A stretch of DNA of 64,000 nucleotides from Antedon bifida (GCA_963402885.1 OY727098.1:15176717-15240716), one strand, 5' to 3'; shown: positions 24,401 to 39,400, counted from the stretch's first letter. Numbers and translations: made by a program. The notes: generated from the sequence alone by a model not told the origin.

Positions 24401-27400
24401 TGTTTGTTTGGTATACAAATTTCTGTTTCTGCACATAGCCATACATATGGGTATCAAAATGACCACAATTGTACCGGGAAGGTTTTATACTACATTATTA
24501 AAGTATTTTAATTATCTCTGGGAAGGGGATGGGAGTTTGGGGTGGGGTCGTAGGCCTTTCAACATGACTGGAACTGTACTGGGAGTGTAATGTACAAACT
24601 ACGTTTGAGAAGAGAAAGAATATAGGGGAAGAGGTATTTCAGCGGTATCTAAATTAGATATTTTATTCATTAGCCAATATGACACCTATTCATTTACATA
24701 GTTTGCAAAGTACTTAAACCATGCCTATGTATCGCCCTCTTATTAAGATGAAGACGGCTGAGAGTTTGGGGTGGGGATGTAAGCCTATCACCATGACTGA
24801 AACTGTACTGGGAATGTTTAAACTACATTTGAAAACTGCCACTGAGGGATTATGGGTTGGGAGTGATGGCTAACATAATTTGTAATGGAAACGTCTTACA
24901 CACATCACCCAGTATCTGGGGTGTGTTGGGAGGGAGGAAGAGGGGTGGAAATACTGGTGTAATAAGTATAACATTATTGGACTTGTACTAGGAAAAGTTA
25001 CTACATGTCCAGGGGAGGAGTTAGGTTTGTTGATTGTGGCTGGGATGGTGAGAGGAGAAAGAAGGCTGGGGGCAGCAGTATCAAAATTAGATATTTTAAT
25101 TATCAGCCAATATGACACCTATTCATTTACACAGTTTACAACGTACTTAAAACATAGGCCTATTATAGCTATGCATACCCCTCTCCTTTTGAAGCTGAAT
25201 TGAAATTTGTTTATACATTTTGTACCCATATACTGTAGCTTATGTTAGTTTTCAATTTTTGTCTATCCAATCCAAGTAAAATAAGTGTTAATGTAATTTA
25301 TAGTTCTACCATAAGTTTCCGAATTACTGTACATGTACATGAATACAGGCTGGACAGGTTGTATAGATCAACGTGACTAGGGGTTCCCCTGATCATATTG
25401 TTGTGAACGGCGCCCGCTGACTACCCCTCCAGCCGAACGAGGGCATCGCGTCGATAGCCTGTTCCATGCTGTTGTATGCAAATGTTAACGTGGGACGTCG
25501 ACGCTGTCCGAACCGGTCTAATTGAAGCAGGAAACCAAGAGGAATGGACACGGAACCAAACCGATACTATTTACCCTTGGCCTTGCTTAACGAATATTGT
25601 GTGATTAATTAGGAAAGCGGGACTGATAAGGTAAGCCTAGTTGCTTGTACTATTAGGCCATTACAGTGCTACCTAAAAATCACTACATTGGCGCTGCGAG
25701 CTCTCAAAAGCACAGAATTTTTTTTTTGGAGAGGCGGGAACCTTGATTGCCAGGCTTGGCATTCTTAACGTGATCAGGTTAATCACGAGGTATTTCGTCC
25801 TCTTAACGTCCTATTAACTTTTTGTACTTACGGTGCATTTGTTAGTTTATTGAAGTAGATATATTTATTGAAGGGCACAACATACACAGTATCGTGGCAT
25901 TTGGATACCTGCTGATTAGCGTATCGATGGGGTTAGTTGATACGTACCGAGAGTTGTACTTTTTGCAGTATTTGAAGTATTAGTGGGCAGTTTATTAAGC
26001 CGTATCACCTAGTGGGATACTAGGCGTGGCCGTTGAACTGAGTGGCACCACTAATTTTAATCTTGATTGTTTTTTATTGATAACATCTTTGTCGTCCATC
26101 AGTCGGGTTTTTCATCTTGAGAAATTATAATGGTTGTGCGTATTATATGGTGTTAACTTCACAGTGGCATTATCGCTCTCCTTTCTTTGCATCTGAGGAG
26201 GTTTAGTGGTAAGTGTTGTTAAACTATATTGACGTCTTTTTAATAAACTAGTTGCTTTTCATTGCAGGTTTGCTGGTGAAATATTTTAACTATATTTGTA
26301 TCTCCAATGACCATTTTGCAATATTTGTGTGTGTGTGTGTGTGTTACGCATTGACGATATTTTATTATACTGTTGTGCCTATATTTATTACTACGTCTAT
26401 CAGTATTTTAATCAGGTATTGTATTTATTTATTTTTATTTATTTTACTTTAACCATATTTAATGAGAGTGATCCATCCAGCAGTTGCTGATCATTTGGGA
26501 CCCTCAGAACAGATACAATACACAAAATACAACAAAAACAGAAAAGTTAAAGAAAAACAAAAACCAAAAAATAAAATAAATTACATGAGAATAAAAATCT
26601 GAATAAGAAAATTTGGAATATAGAAAATAACTGATATGTTAAATTAAACAAAAATATATAATATATTCTATGCTAAATAACATGTCACACACTGTAACTA
26701 GATTGAGGAACATAACACCCAACAGAGGGTTAGAGCCCATTTGTAGATCATGTCCATAAGGTTCTGAGGCCGAATTTTTTTCCAAAAAAAAAAAAAAAAA
26801 AAATCGTCTTAACTTTGCCTTAAATCCTTGATTGTGCCTAAGTCAGATTTATTAATATAAGCAATAAATTTGCTTAATTTTGTCTTAAATCTAAGACGAA
26901 CAACACCCTGCCTTAAGATGAAAAATTTCGTCTTATATCATTTCTGCAACAGAAACATTCTTTTTTGACAACGTGAGCGCTAGGCCGGAACATTGAACAT
27001 TCGGAAAAGCTACGCTAGTGCGTTTTCCGCTGTACTACGGACGCTAAAATAATGATATCGATCTTCATAAAGATGGCCTAGAAATTAGATGAGCAAAACT
27101 AATATTTTCAGGATAGGTATGACCTATTTGACTAACTTTTACAAAACTGTATCGGCTGCCAAGGGTCGCTGTCATTGATAAAAATAAATAAATGTTGATT
27201 TGATTTAAGTTTAGAGCGAATGATTTTCGTATGTATTTCCGACTGTTGTGCTTTTTCTCTATTTCAAGTAATAAAAACAATAGTAGCCAGAATGTGCTCT
27301 CTCTTGTTGGGAGTGAAAATACGGAGATAAATGTTATAGCGCCGCCATCGCTAAGAGAAAAAAGCTAATACACATGCGTAAGCAAGGATTTTTCGTCTGA

Positions 27401-30400
27401 AGACATAATTTGCTGCCTCTAGAGTTTAATTTTGCGCATGTGTTATTAAGCAAAGCAAATAAGCAAATATTGATAAATGCCAACCCTGGTTAACTTTTGC
27501 TCAGTGCAAGACCTTCACAGAATTCCTAATATAGGAAAGAAAAAAGCAGGAAAAATAATTAAATGGCGGTGCATCCACAGCAATACTACATCATCCAACA
27601 TACACCAGATACACGGTTAGTGGACTTCCTGGATTTTCAACCGAATCCGAGTCTAGGTGGGGGCGTAGGCCAAATGATTGACAATGTGTCACCCCTGGTG
27701 GAAAAACAAAATCATCTCATCTCGAAGGTGGGCTTAGGAAATATTTACCGTCCACCTCCGTAGGGCGTTCTGACCAGGATAGGAGTAAGAGTAGGTCGAC
27801 ACAACGGAAGTGCTATATCTAAAAGGTCATCTCCAATAAACTTAGATTCATGTTTTAGCTCTAGGGACGAGGAGGACAATATAAAACCGCTAGGTCTCAT
27901 CATCGATCTCCATCGATAGTGACCTTAGTAGAGATGGTACCGATACTGATAGTAGCAGGAGTAGAGAATCTGATATAGTGCAGGGACTAGGACATCAGTG
28001 GAATGAGGACCACAAGAACGAGGCACTATGAAGACAGACAGTGTCCTTTAGAACGAAGGCGGATGCGTAATAAGGGTATACTTAGGTCTCTACTATTTTG
28101 GGGGTGGGGAGACAACTGGTCCTTTTTTAAGCAACGATTGGCTTCATTTATAGATGAGCAGTAACTCACGAACCATGAAAGTAAGGACGTCCTTACTTGG
28201 TGTTTAGACGGAGCGGCTGAGTTTTATGTAAATCTAATAGAAATGGATGCTGATATGGGCTTTAGGCAAATCATTAAAGCTTTCAACCAACGCTTCAATG
28301 AGGACAAGCTCCCCACAGTACTCCAAGCTAAATTAGAGACCGCTACACAACATGAGGGGGAGACAATAGAGGAATGGGGAGATAGAGTGCTGACCTTAAG
28401 ACCTTAACTAGAAAGGCGTTTAATGATTTGCCCAAGGAGTGGATTCAGGAGCATGCCGTAGTTAGGAGAAGTAGGTAGACACATCTTGCACATGCACTGT
28501 TCTACTCTCCCCATGGCTATTACTATAGAGAGTTATGATAGTTATAGAGGATTATATAGTAAACGTAAGAGTAAGGCCACGGTCCGTACTTCTTTTGCAC
28601 CCCCACTATCTTTTCAGCTACCTTCAGAAGACCAGGACGATACCGAGGGTGAAACTGGCGATGAGGTGTCAATTAAGTAGGTGCGAGGAAGGCCTATGAG
28701 GGGAAACCGTGTTACTTTCCAGAGGCATGCAGTGCCAGCACCAGCACCGGCCAGGGTTCCTCCGGAAAATGATGGCTCGTCAACTACCTCCAAGCTAGGC
28801 CCTATGGCCAAGCCTGTGATTAAAGAGGTATCACGGATCCTGTGATGATCATCAAGCCACCTACAATCAGCTCAGGGCTGATTGAACCAATAGTCACATC
28901 TACATCGGCTACTACTAAAACTGAAGAGACTCAAACCCGGATTGTCAACTTTTGTAAATGGTACAAAAATAGATGCAGTTGTGGACACTGCAGCTGATTT
29001 TACTATAGTATTCATTTTTTCAAAAGTCTAGATCATTTACCCCTATGCCAGGTTCGAAGGTGGGGCCTCTACAGTTTACGTTGGGAACCAAAGAGTACCA
29101 CGAATTCTTTTACGTTACCCCAATCAACGATAATATGCTCTTGGGTGGTGATTTTCTCCATCCACAGGGAGCCGTTATCGATTGTGGGAATTTGCTTCTG
29201 CAATTGGGGGCAGTACCATATCATTATGAGGAGATTCACCTGTGGAACCTAGGGTTGCCCAAGTAACAGTGGCTAAACGGAGAGTAATTCCACCTCACTC
29301 AGCCGCGCATGTTAAGTGTAAACTGGTAACTAACAATTTATCTATGTGTGATTTCTTTATAGAGCCAGTTTCAACTACTGACAATGTGGCGATACCGGCA
29401 ACTCTGGATTTACGCACTGATGCACCCTGCATCTGCGTCATCAACACCTCTGACCACTACCTCACCATGAAAAAAGGGTAGGCAGATAGGTACGGCAAGG
29501 GAAGCTGAAGGGGTGCAACTCCGACCACTGATGCTTTGGTGAACCAACCGGATGATGACAACACCAACCAACCCGAGGGAGTGCCGGCGCACCTAGTGTG
29601 TATGTTAGACTCTTTAAGATCTAATCTCTCGATTGAAGAGGCTGACACGCTCACTAAATTATTGGTTGATTACCAGGACGTTTTCGCCCTCATCAATTCG
29701 ACATCGGCACCTTTGGTGAAATTGAACACAGCCTCGACACTGAAAATGCAGCACCAATCAGGCAACGGGGAAGAAGAGAAAGAGATAAAGAAGATGTTGG
29801 AGGCTGTGGGTTATTCAACTATCCACGTTTGAGTGGGCATCACCTCCTGTGTTGGTCCGGAAGCGCGATGGTTCTGTGCGCTTTTGCATTGACTATTGTG
29901 CTCTCAACAACATCACTACTAAAGATGCTTATCCATTACCCCTGATTTGTGATTGCCTTGACACACTGTCGGGGGAATATCTGGTTTTCTAAACATGGAC
30001 GCGATTTGGGGGTACTGGCAGATTAAGATGAAAGATGAGGACCGGAAGAAGACAGCGTTTATCACCTGCATGAATTCGTTAAAATGCCCTTTGGTCTTTC
30101 CAATTGTCCTGCAACTTTCTCCCGTGCCATGGGTTTGGTACTTCGGGGATTGACGTTGGATATTGTATTGGCATTTCTCGATGACATTGTCGTGCTAGGT
30201 AAAACATTCGAAGATCATCTCAGCAACCTCTCTCGGGTTCTACAACGATTTCGTATTAACAACAACAATTTTAAAAAAAATTTGTTCAGGGGGACAATAT
30301 AACTTTTACTGTATGGTAATCATTAATTAAATAATATTTAGTTATTTGCCAAAAATTCTTTGAATATATTCTAGCAATACTTTCGAATTCGTAAATAACA

Positions 30401-33400
30401 GTGGATTTTCTTTTTGAACTTTCAGATTTTGGAAAACTTGCAAGTGTATTTTAAATACGTGTAAAATGTACAAGTATTTAATTTTGTTACAATGAATTTT
30501 ACTGACCGCATACATTGCATACTTATAATAACCATTTAGCCTACCATATGTATGTTAGTTTAAACTTTCTTTCATAAAAAATGAAACTTCAATTGCAATT
30601 CTTACATATTTTACATACGTTTGGCAAGTTTTCTTGGCGCGGTTGAAATCAGCGGGCTCACACTCGTCAAAGACGGGTACTAATGCTAGTTTTATATAAA
30701 TGTTCCGTTTAAGTGAAATGTGAGTTATTTAAAACCTATTGCGTTAATGTATACTGTATGACTCTGGAGTAAATGAAGTGAAGGTACTGTGAACTCATTT
30801 AGAGTTTGCTTTAAAAAGGAGTAAGCTACTGAAGTTCAATAGTGCAAGCAGCATGTTACGAATAACATTCCCTCATTTTATGAATATTGGAGGACCTCCA
30901 TCCATAGTTTTAAGAACAAATTCATGACAGTTGTAATAGTTTAAAGAGAATGCTATTGTTAATTTCCTGGTGACATTTTTCCTGCTTTTATTTTGTATAT
31001 TTTGTATGGATGTACTATCCGAAATAAAGGAAATTAATGAATTTAAGCGCAAATAGAAAGTACTGTCCCAAACTCCCAAAATATTCTTGAGCCTAGGAAA
31101 TAGATTAATCTTTATAGTAACATACCAGATTATTCCTTTCACAAACATCATAACTGCTTCAAACATACTGTTGAAGAAGTCACGTAGAGGCTTTCCAGTA
31201 TCTCCAAGTTTTCCAAGTATGACGCCAAAGATAAGTGAGAACACGAGTAGTCCCATAACATTCATGCGTTCTTTACTTCTTAATTCGTGTGTGACTGTGG
31301 TAGTGTTTGTTTCGGTATCATACACAACAACGCGTTCTGTCTTGTACTGTTATGGAAAAATTTAAAATTGATTTAGCACATGTATATGTGTGTAACAATA
31401 AATACATATAAAATATAGTCAACAATTATTTACATTTATTAAATTTGTTATTACCTTCAATTAGTAAACACCTTGTTACACCCACAAGTTAGAAAGAGTA
31501 CCAACATTTAATTAACTTTTAGTGATTTTATATACAATATTTAAATTTCCACATAAAAGAAAACATTTTCTCGTATTAAGTTCCATTTTTAAGTTATTTG
31601 ATTTTCTGTGATTTCTTGAATTTTTATCTTGTATATTATGGTTTTGTACCATATACTTCACATTTATTTAAAATATATTGTAAAGAAAATTAATTGTAAA
31701 TAAGTTAAATATAAACTGTGCATTATTAATACAGTAATTTAATGGTTTGAAACCAATCTGATATTAATGGACCTCGTCCAACCTTTTCCACTCGAGAGAG
31801 AGGACGCTGTGTGTTTGGCACCTCGTCCAACCTTTCACCGAGAGAGGACGCTGTGTTAGACATCAGAGTCCCTCTTAGAAGAAGCAAGAAGATACCATCA
31901 AGAAGATATTTATTCAAATGGATCCAGAGTGTCATCCATCGTGCGAGAGAGATTCTTGAGACGGCAGCCATCAGGTTTTCTGTCAACTCATTCATATTAT
32001 ACAGTATTCTGGATAACAAACATTTTCTTTCTACTACAAACTCATTTCATTCAAATGTCATAATATATTTACAATGTGACCTCATGCAGAAGTATTATTA
32101 AGTTACAATCACAATTTACAGGCTATTTTGTTTCATTATTTATCATACAAAATAAACAACTTATTCATCCTTTCCACCAAATGGATTCACATTTTATAAA
32201 AATTAGTAATATGTTGAAAAAGATATTCTGATATCTATTTTTAGTTTTAATATAAACATTTTTTTCATATATCTGAATATCAATATTATGATAGCTTCTA
32301 TTTATTATATCAAAAGACATATCATATTACCAATTCTAAATATATGATCTTATTAATCTATTAAGAATGTTTACAAGTGGAAAATAAATAAATTTATAGT
32401 GAATTCAAATTAAAATATTAGTATACAAAATACCAAGTTGTTATCAAGAGTATTTTTTAAATATTAAGAATTTACATCAAAATTAATTACATAAAGGGCG
32501 TCACATACCTGGCGAAAGCATGCTGCAACAATGTTTGATGGAAACATATTCCTGTAATAAATAGAGAAAGGTACGATGTTCATTGATATAATTTGACCAC
32601 TTTTAGATTCATATATTTTTTAATAATTGTTAGCGCAATGGTAAAATAAAACAACTACTAAATGTATAAAGTGAATCAAGTGCGGATTCTCAATGTGGTC
32701 AGTGCATAGTATATTTATATAGTATATATTGCATTAGTAAATGTCACCCTAATTTGACCACTTTGATTTTTAATACAGCCCATGACTCAAGGACACCATT
32801 TGAGAACTTCTTTGATAATAAAATATTTATTGGATTATGAAGAGAGTGGATAATCTCCATTGTTTGGGATTACTGACTGTAAATTGACTTATATTGTACA
32901 ATCTATATATAAATTTACGTAAGGGCAAAATTCGGTAAATTGCGCGTTATTTCTAGAATGTTTACTCGATGGTATATAAAGTTGGTTCATACTTTGGCAC
33001 TGATTTTAACCACCTGATGTAACCCTGTTTACTAATTAAATTGAGTTAGATAATTAGTTATTGACAATTAAAACAAATTTAGGTTCAACGATTTGCCCCA
33101 AATAGGGGTATTTTCCGATCGTGGTATACACTGTCTAATGGATGTCCATCTTGAAAAATACCCGCACACAATAATACGAGGATGCTTCGGATTTTCCTAT
33201 CTCCTCCTACGGTAATTGTTTTTAATAGCTGAAAACCGGTTGAACAGCTCGAGTATCATAATGTTGAAGACAGGCCGATTTTCTTAAAAAAATACTATTT
33301 TGATAGATTTATACGTTTATACAAATGTATTGATTTGCGTGAATGGAACATTCCAATCTGTATTTGAAGCTTCAAATTCCTCGGTAAATAGAGGGCGCAT

Positions 33401-36400
33401 TACTTTGACAAATGCATAGTGTCGGGTGTTGTATACAGAACAGTAAACTTAATCAACACCAAGAGTGGCTTTGAGATAATTTTAGATCCACGACCGATAA
33501 ATGAAGATTTATCGAACTGGGAGTGTAGTTAGGCTTATAAGAACTAAACTAGGTAATTTTTTTGCGGCTATAGCTCACATTTACAGTCACCATCCAACCA
33601 GCGAATTAGGCCTACTGATGTGTACATGGTTACACTAACAAGTACAAAATAAACTTTATTAAGGCCTACTCCTACAACATCAAATAAAAAGTTATGAAAT
33701 CAAATGATTATCGTCACGAGTATAGAATAGGCATCATGTAGTTAAACTAAGTCTCATGAGGCTTAAGGAGTGCAGTTGAAAGAGTACGAGTTATACCATA
33801 TATGGCACTAAGTCAAGATTGAACCCCGGACCTTGGGATTGGAAGGCAAACACCAACCTCCATGATACAGCTCCACCCCAATGGCTGTCAATGGTGAAAA
33901 CATAACGGCACACAACATAACATAAACATGATTCGTAGTTTCTTTTCTTTAATTACAATTTGGTTTTTAATTACTCAGTAAACAGCTTGATTACATCATT
34001 TTACAGACAAACGAAACTTTATAGTATACGTTTTCATAAATAAGTGAGTTTGACGTAACTTCAGTAACTATTGCAGTACTTATTTGTTATACGACATAAG
34101 ATATAAGTGTATCTGATAGGTAGGTACATTTATTCGAAGTCTAGATAGATTCCTTAGTGTAAAAGTATACGATAGATGTTCAAGTCATTTTTTTTAGGAT
34201 TGATGGCCTTGGTACTGTTTGTGCTTCACAAAATAGAATATAACTTCATGAATTTATACAAAACAGTACCAAGGCCATTTACACAAACTGTACCAAGGCC
34301 ATCAATCCTAAAAGAAATGACTTTGTGAGTTTATCTGAACATCTATAGTATACTTTTACACTTCACAGTGCATAAGAAAACAAGATTATGGTGGCCACAA
34401 GGTTCTACCTGTAAAGCTTAATTTGATATCTATCTTGTAATCTTCATCCCCCTCTGGGGCGGATCCAGACATTTTTGAGAGGGGGGGTCCGCCGATAAAA
34501 AGGGCACATCAGATATTGAGTATTTGAGCCACAGCCCCCCCATGGTGGGGGTTGTGGCGAAGCGAATTTTGTTACAGGACACACTTAGATGGCCGGAAAT
34601 GGCACTCTCGCACGCAAAATCCATGATAAATGGCACCTTTCTAGTTCGCCGGAAATGACACTTATTAGCAGGGTATAACGATGCAAAATTAAAAGTTGTT
34701 ATTTTTCAACCAATTTAAACATTATCTGTTGGTATTTTGTTTCAATATTCCAATAAAGAAAGAATTACGAAAATCTGACTTGTAGTTTTCGAAATATAGG
34801 GTCTAAAACATTGCCGAAAATGATCGTTTTTAGCCACGAACGTTGTAAACAAATTGCGCCATTTTTCGCTAAAATAATTACATATAATTACGTTTTATAG
34901 TAATTTCTTTTATATATTAACATTGGAAATATCAATAAAATATGTTATTAAATGTTTATAAAATATATAGAGTTGTTTATTTAACGGAATTCGTACAAAT
35001 TCATTGCTCTAAATGTGTGTAGTACCGTTCAGTACAGAGAGATCACGTGACTTCTTGGTACACGCGAGAGAAAACATTCCGCTGTGGGTGATTCGCGTCC
35101 ACCAATCAAATAGCCAGAATCCAAAATCATTCAACCGTGAGCTCTGCCGATCGCGGGAAAGCTCAGCTTTGATTGGCTTACGATGACATCATATCACAAA
35201 ATGGTGGTTTTGTAGTTGAGCCTCACGTAATTTTCACAAATATTGTTTCAAAAATGAAATAAATGAACCTTCTTTATGGTATGTGTGATTTTTCTTTAAA
35301 AGATTTGAATAATAAAGGCTTCATATCGAGAAAAAAACATTTTTTTTGGCACTTATAATAAATATTTCTCAGAGAAAAAAGCACATGGCTTCAACTTGTA
35401 GAACTATATTATCTTGGCATAGGAAGACAAACAAATCCCAGGTCATGAGAGGCTCAACTACAAAAACAAGGTTGAATAGTCTAATTTCGATGATTTTTTA
35501 GTAAACAATCTACCGCGTATGGTCGTACGCGCTAGATAGTACGATATTTTAACTACATTTTTTACATGTTTGGTTGGATGTAATGGAAATAAAAAATAGT
35601 TGATCTGATGGAATGATATGTAAATAAACAAATACTCAAAAGAATTATGTTTACAGTTCAATTATTTTCAGAATAATAATACATAAAAATGTGTTTACCA
35701 ATGGACAAATAATCGAGTCAATGACATAGCGCGCATGGTAACGTACGCGGAGTTGAATCGTAAAAAGTTTACATGCGCCCTCTGTAGTATGTGAAACGAT
35801 CTATTTTTAGAAGTTTAAGTAGAGATCATCACGCGTCACCACCTCTCACGATGCTCTTTGATCGGCCGCCGTAACTTAACATCGCGCTCATTGTGATAAA
35901 TTTCTGTTTTTATTTTTGGGGTTAGTGTAGCCTACTCTGTGCATACTAATATACACACAAATATGTCACACAAATAAAATATTGAACCTCTAAAAAAAGG
36001 GCACCCTTAAAATTTAGGGGGGGTCCGGACCCCGTGGACCCCCCCTCTGGATCCGCCCCAGCCCCTGAAACAAACTCTCACCTTTTGTCAAACATTCACT
36101 CACTCTTGATTTAAAAAAAAATTCAATTATTAAAAAGCTTATTTATTCAGCAGGATACAATGTGTTTTTTATCATTTTTTAATCGCCGCAATATACATTT
36201 TGATTATTATTATTAAAGATGTTCTTAAAAACAAGAAAAATGAAGATAATTAATAAAATCAATAATGAATAGCCATTTGAAGTTAATAACTTCTATAGGA
36301 AAAAAAGAATGATTTCACTTATAAATCTAGTACCTTTTTATTGGAAAATGTTTAATACTAACACTCTTAAAATAATACTAAAAAGTGGTCCAGAATTGGG

Positions 36401-39400
36401 ACCCTGGTCCGTATTGCCTCCAAAATTTAATGGAGTGGTCCTTGACCACATATCTATCTGAATCTTCATTTTTGTAAAGATCTTGCAATAAACTTTTGCG
36501 TAATCCTGCTAACACATAAACAAACAGACACAATAGCTAGGTTCACATTCAGAAATTATCATGAGTTTCTTTATCATGATGTTCTATGTGAACCTGCAGG
36601 AAGCTGTTAACGTGATCTTGTTTAATATCACGTTAATTCGGAGGAAAATATAATCTTTAAGAACTAACCTAATCAGGTCCATTACAGTGTCCACAGCATC
36701 TACTTCATCTGGTTTATCTAAATCTTTTTCATCCTCTTCATCTTTCCCGACTGCCCCTGGTTTGATGGACACAACCAGTACAATTCCAATGATCACAGCT
36801 ATCACACTTGTTGTCAAGTAATACACTACTGCCTTTTTACCAAGACTAAATAAAATATTTAGAAAATAATATTTTTAAAGAATCATAATGTTTTTGTTAT
36901 TATTAATATTTATTATTAATATTAATTATTAACGTGATTCTGATATTTTTTTTACTCTTTAAATGTTTTTATGTCTAAAATTGTGAACATGTTTTAAATA
37001 TTTTGTCATTTTTGTATTGTTACTGTTTCATGTTTATCAACTTTTTAGTGGAGGTTCATCTCTGTCAGTAGATTAAAAAAAAAAATTAGTAACATTGATA
37101 TAGTATTTGGCAAATGTCAATTTTGTATTTTGGCCAAAGATTAACAAAAATGAATAAATTCTTATATTAAATTTAATAAGTATGCAAATACAGGTGGAAA
37201 AGTTTTATTGTATTTCAAACACATCCTTTGGATTAATTACATGCTTCCTTACACAATAATTTATACAAAAACATCAATATACACAACGATTCTAATCTAA
37301 TAAAATATTCATTAGGTTTAGGCAATTTATAGTTAATGACATCAATTGAAATGTGTTGATAGAATAATTATATCGCAATTGTACCCATAAAATGTGTTAT
37401 GATGTTTGTTGTAACCTTGACTTACATATTATATATTTATAACAAATTAATTCCCTAATCCAAACTGCAGACACATCAAATTTATCTGGCCCATGCCACA
37501 ACTATTGACTATTTCAAAGATGCACTCATTTTGTGCTAGAAAATCTGTATACTTGAATTTTAAAAAGTTGCAGTTTGTTTCCGATTGAGACCCAGATATC
37601 AGTGGAGGATACAAGCAGGGTTGAGATACAGTAGGGCAGATGCTTCACCGGTTTTGACAAAAAAAATGAAATTATGAAATACTTTTGATCTATTATTGAC
37701 TAAACTAACTGTATAATCTTAACTCATTTGAAAAATCCCGAATCCGCCCCAGTATATAACAAAAACGTTTGTATGGGGTCTGTTTTTGTTGCTTAACATC
37801 AATTTTTTTTAATTAAAATGTCTATGGCCCTGTTTCTGCTGCCAAATAAATATCATATTTAATACGGTATTTTTTTAATACCGTATATATATGGTATTTT
37901 TTTGGCAGCGGAAACGGTGCTCATATTTTGTATACCGTATTTTCCCCACCAAATTTGTTGATAAAATACGGTATTTTCAAATTTATACCGTATTTTCTGT
38001 AACCATTTCTGCTGCCAATAAAAAATACCGTATTTTTTTTGACATGAGGTCAACATCGTGTTTTTATTTTCTGTTGCTGTCAGCTGATTTACACACGTGT
38101 ATAGAAATATTCGGCGAAAATGTGGAGCGAAGACGTCACAGTATTTACTATCTGTGTGGGGAGGGGAAGCTAAAATATCTGGCCAACTAAAATGTAATAA
38201 AAGGCACAACAACATTTATAAAGACATTTCTAAAAAAATAAAGCAGGAGTACGGAATAGACTTGTCTCCAAAGCAAGTAAATCCAAAGCTGAAGAGCCTG
38301 CGAAAGCAGTGTGACAACATTGCAAAAGACAATAACTCGGGGAGGGAACGAATTACTTGTCCCCATTACGATGTTTTCTGTGCTCTCACAACATCTCTAT
38401 CACTAGGGCTAGGCTGTTGAAAGTGAGGCGTAAAACTTCCTTTATTATGACTTTTAATTATCGACCAAATAAATGAATGGCAATTTGGGTAAAAAGGATG
38501 AATTTTAACACGACCACCCAAGAAGTATTGTTAGCAGAAATGGGGTACTAAAAAATATGGTACAAAAAATACCGTATTTTATACCATATTTTTATACCGT
38601 ATTTTGAGCAGTTGCAGAAGAAACAGGCCCTATATCGATTTAATTTTTTGCAATTTTGCTTCAATGAAATTTGGGGCAATCGGTTATTTTCTTGTTGGAG
38701 AATAAGATGATTATAAGAATGTTGAGGTTGTTTTACGAGCAGCACATTATATAAGCCTGCTGTACATGTAATTTCAGTAGACATTGTATCAATATGTATA
38801 TTGATTCTATACAATTTCATGCAAGAGAGCATTATGACAATAAGGATATGTAAAAATAAATTGATTAAACAGAGCATTAACAATAGTAGAACAAGTATTG
38901 TTGTATTTGTACATGTACATTAAAGTCATATAAAATAGTACAAGATCCCAGTCATTGTGTTCATCAAGTGTTTAAAAAGGAAACATTTTGTATAAAAATA
39001 CATTTTTGGAATTACTTTATTCTGATATTAATTTCCCTTTATGTATTGTAAATTGGATAAAAATATGAACATTAAATATAACTTATTATTTATTGCATTT
39101 TGGATTTTGTATTTTGAAAGTTTTTTGTGACTCTGGAGGAAATTAGTTTCTTATACTGTATTGCATAATATTTTATGTGGATCTAATATTTTTACATATC
39201 TGAATGGAATCAAGACAAATACTTTTATAACACATTTTGTATACATAAGTTTACAAATTTCATTAGTAAAATTGTTATTAGCATGATAGCATGACAACTT
39301 TAAGATCTGGTAACAATATTGATTTTTAGCGTTTTTAAAAAGTTTTAGCACTTAAGTCGTTTTGAAAATATGGCCTATTGAAGACGGGGTACTTTGATTA

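Larger units (their letters stand above)
25399..30290 (+). mobile_element. Decayed Ty3/gypsy LTR retrotransposon, 3' truncated
   Basis: Order seen: a 5' LTR with a primer-binding site, a long leader, gag-like frames, an aspartic protease and a reverse transcriptase that breaks off near 30290, where a Helitron-like fragment begins. RNase H, integrase and the 3' LTR are absent. Each frame holds stops or frameshifts, so the copy is inactive. It lies in intron 4 of gene 2, opposite to that gene. The Ty3/gypsy call rests on the protease-before-reverse-transcriptase order and the sequence style of the polymerase. Confidence 0.85.

Noticed and set aside
31726..32101. Opposed frames of about 97 codons in gene 2 intron 3
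   Set aside because: Overlapping open frames on both strands without domains, next to a short tandem repeat. Not called as a gene.
37891..38190. Opposed frames of about 100 codons over the TIR element
   Set aside because: They read through the ATACCGTAT repeats. Only the 38120-38420 region has a recognisable domain.
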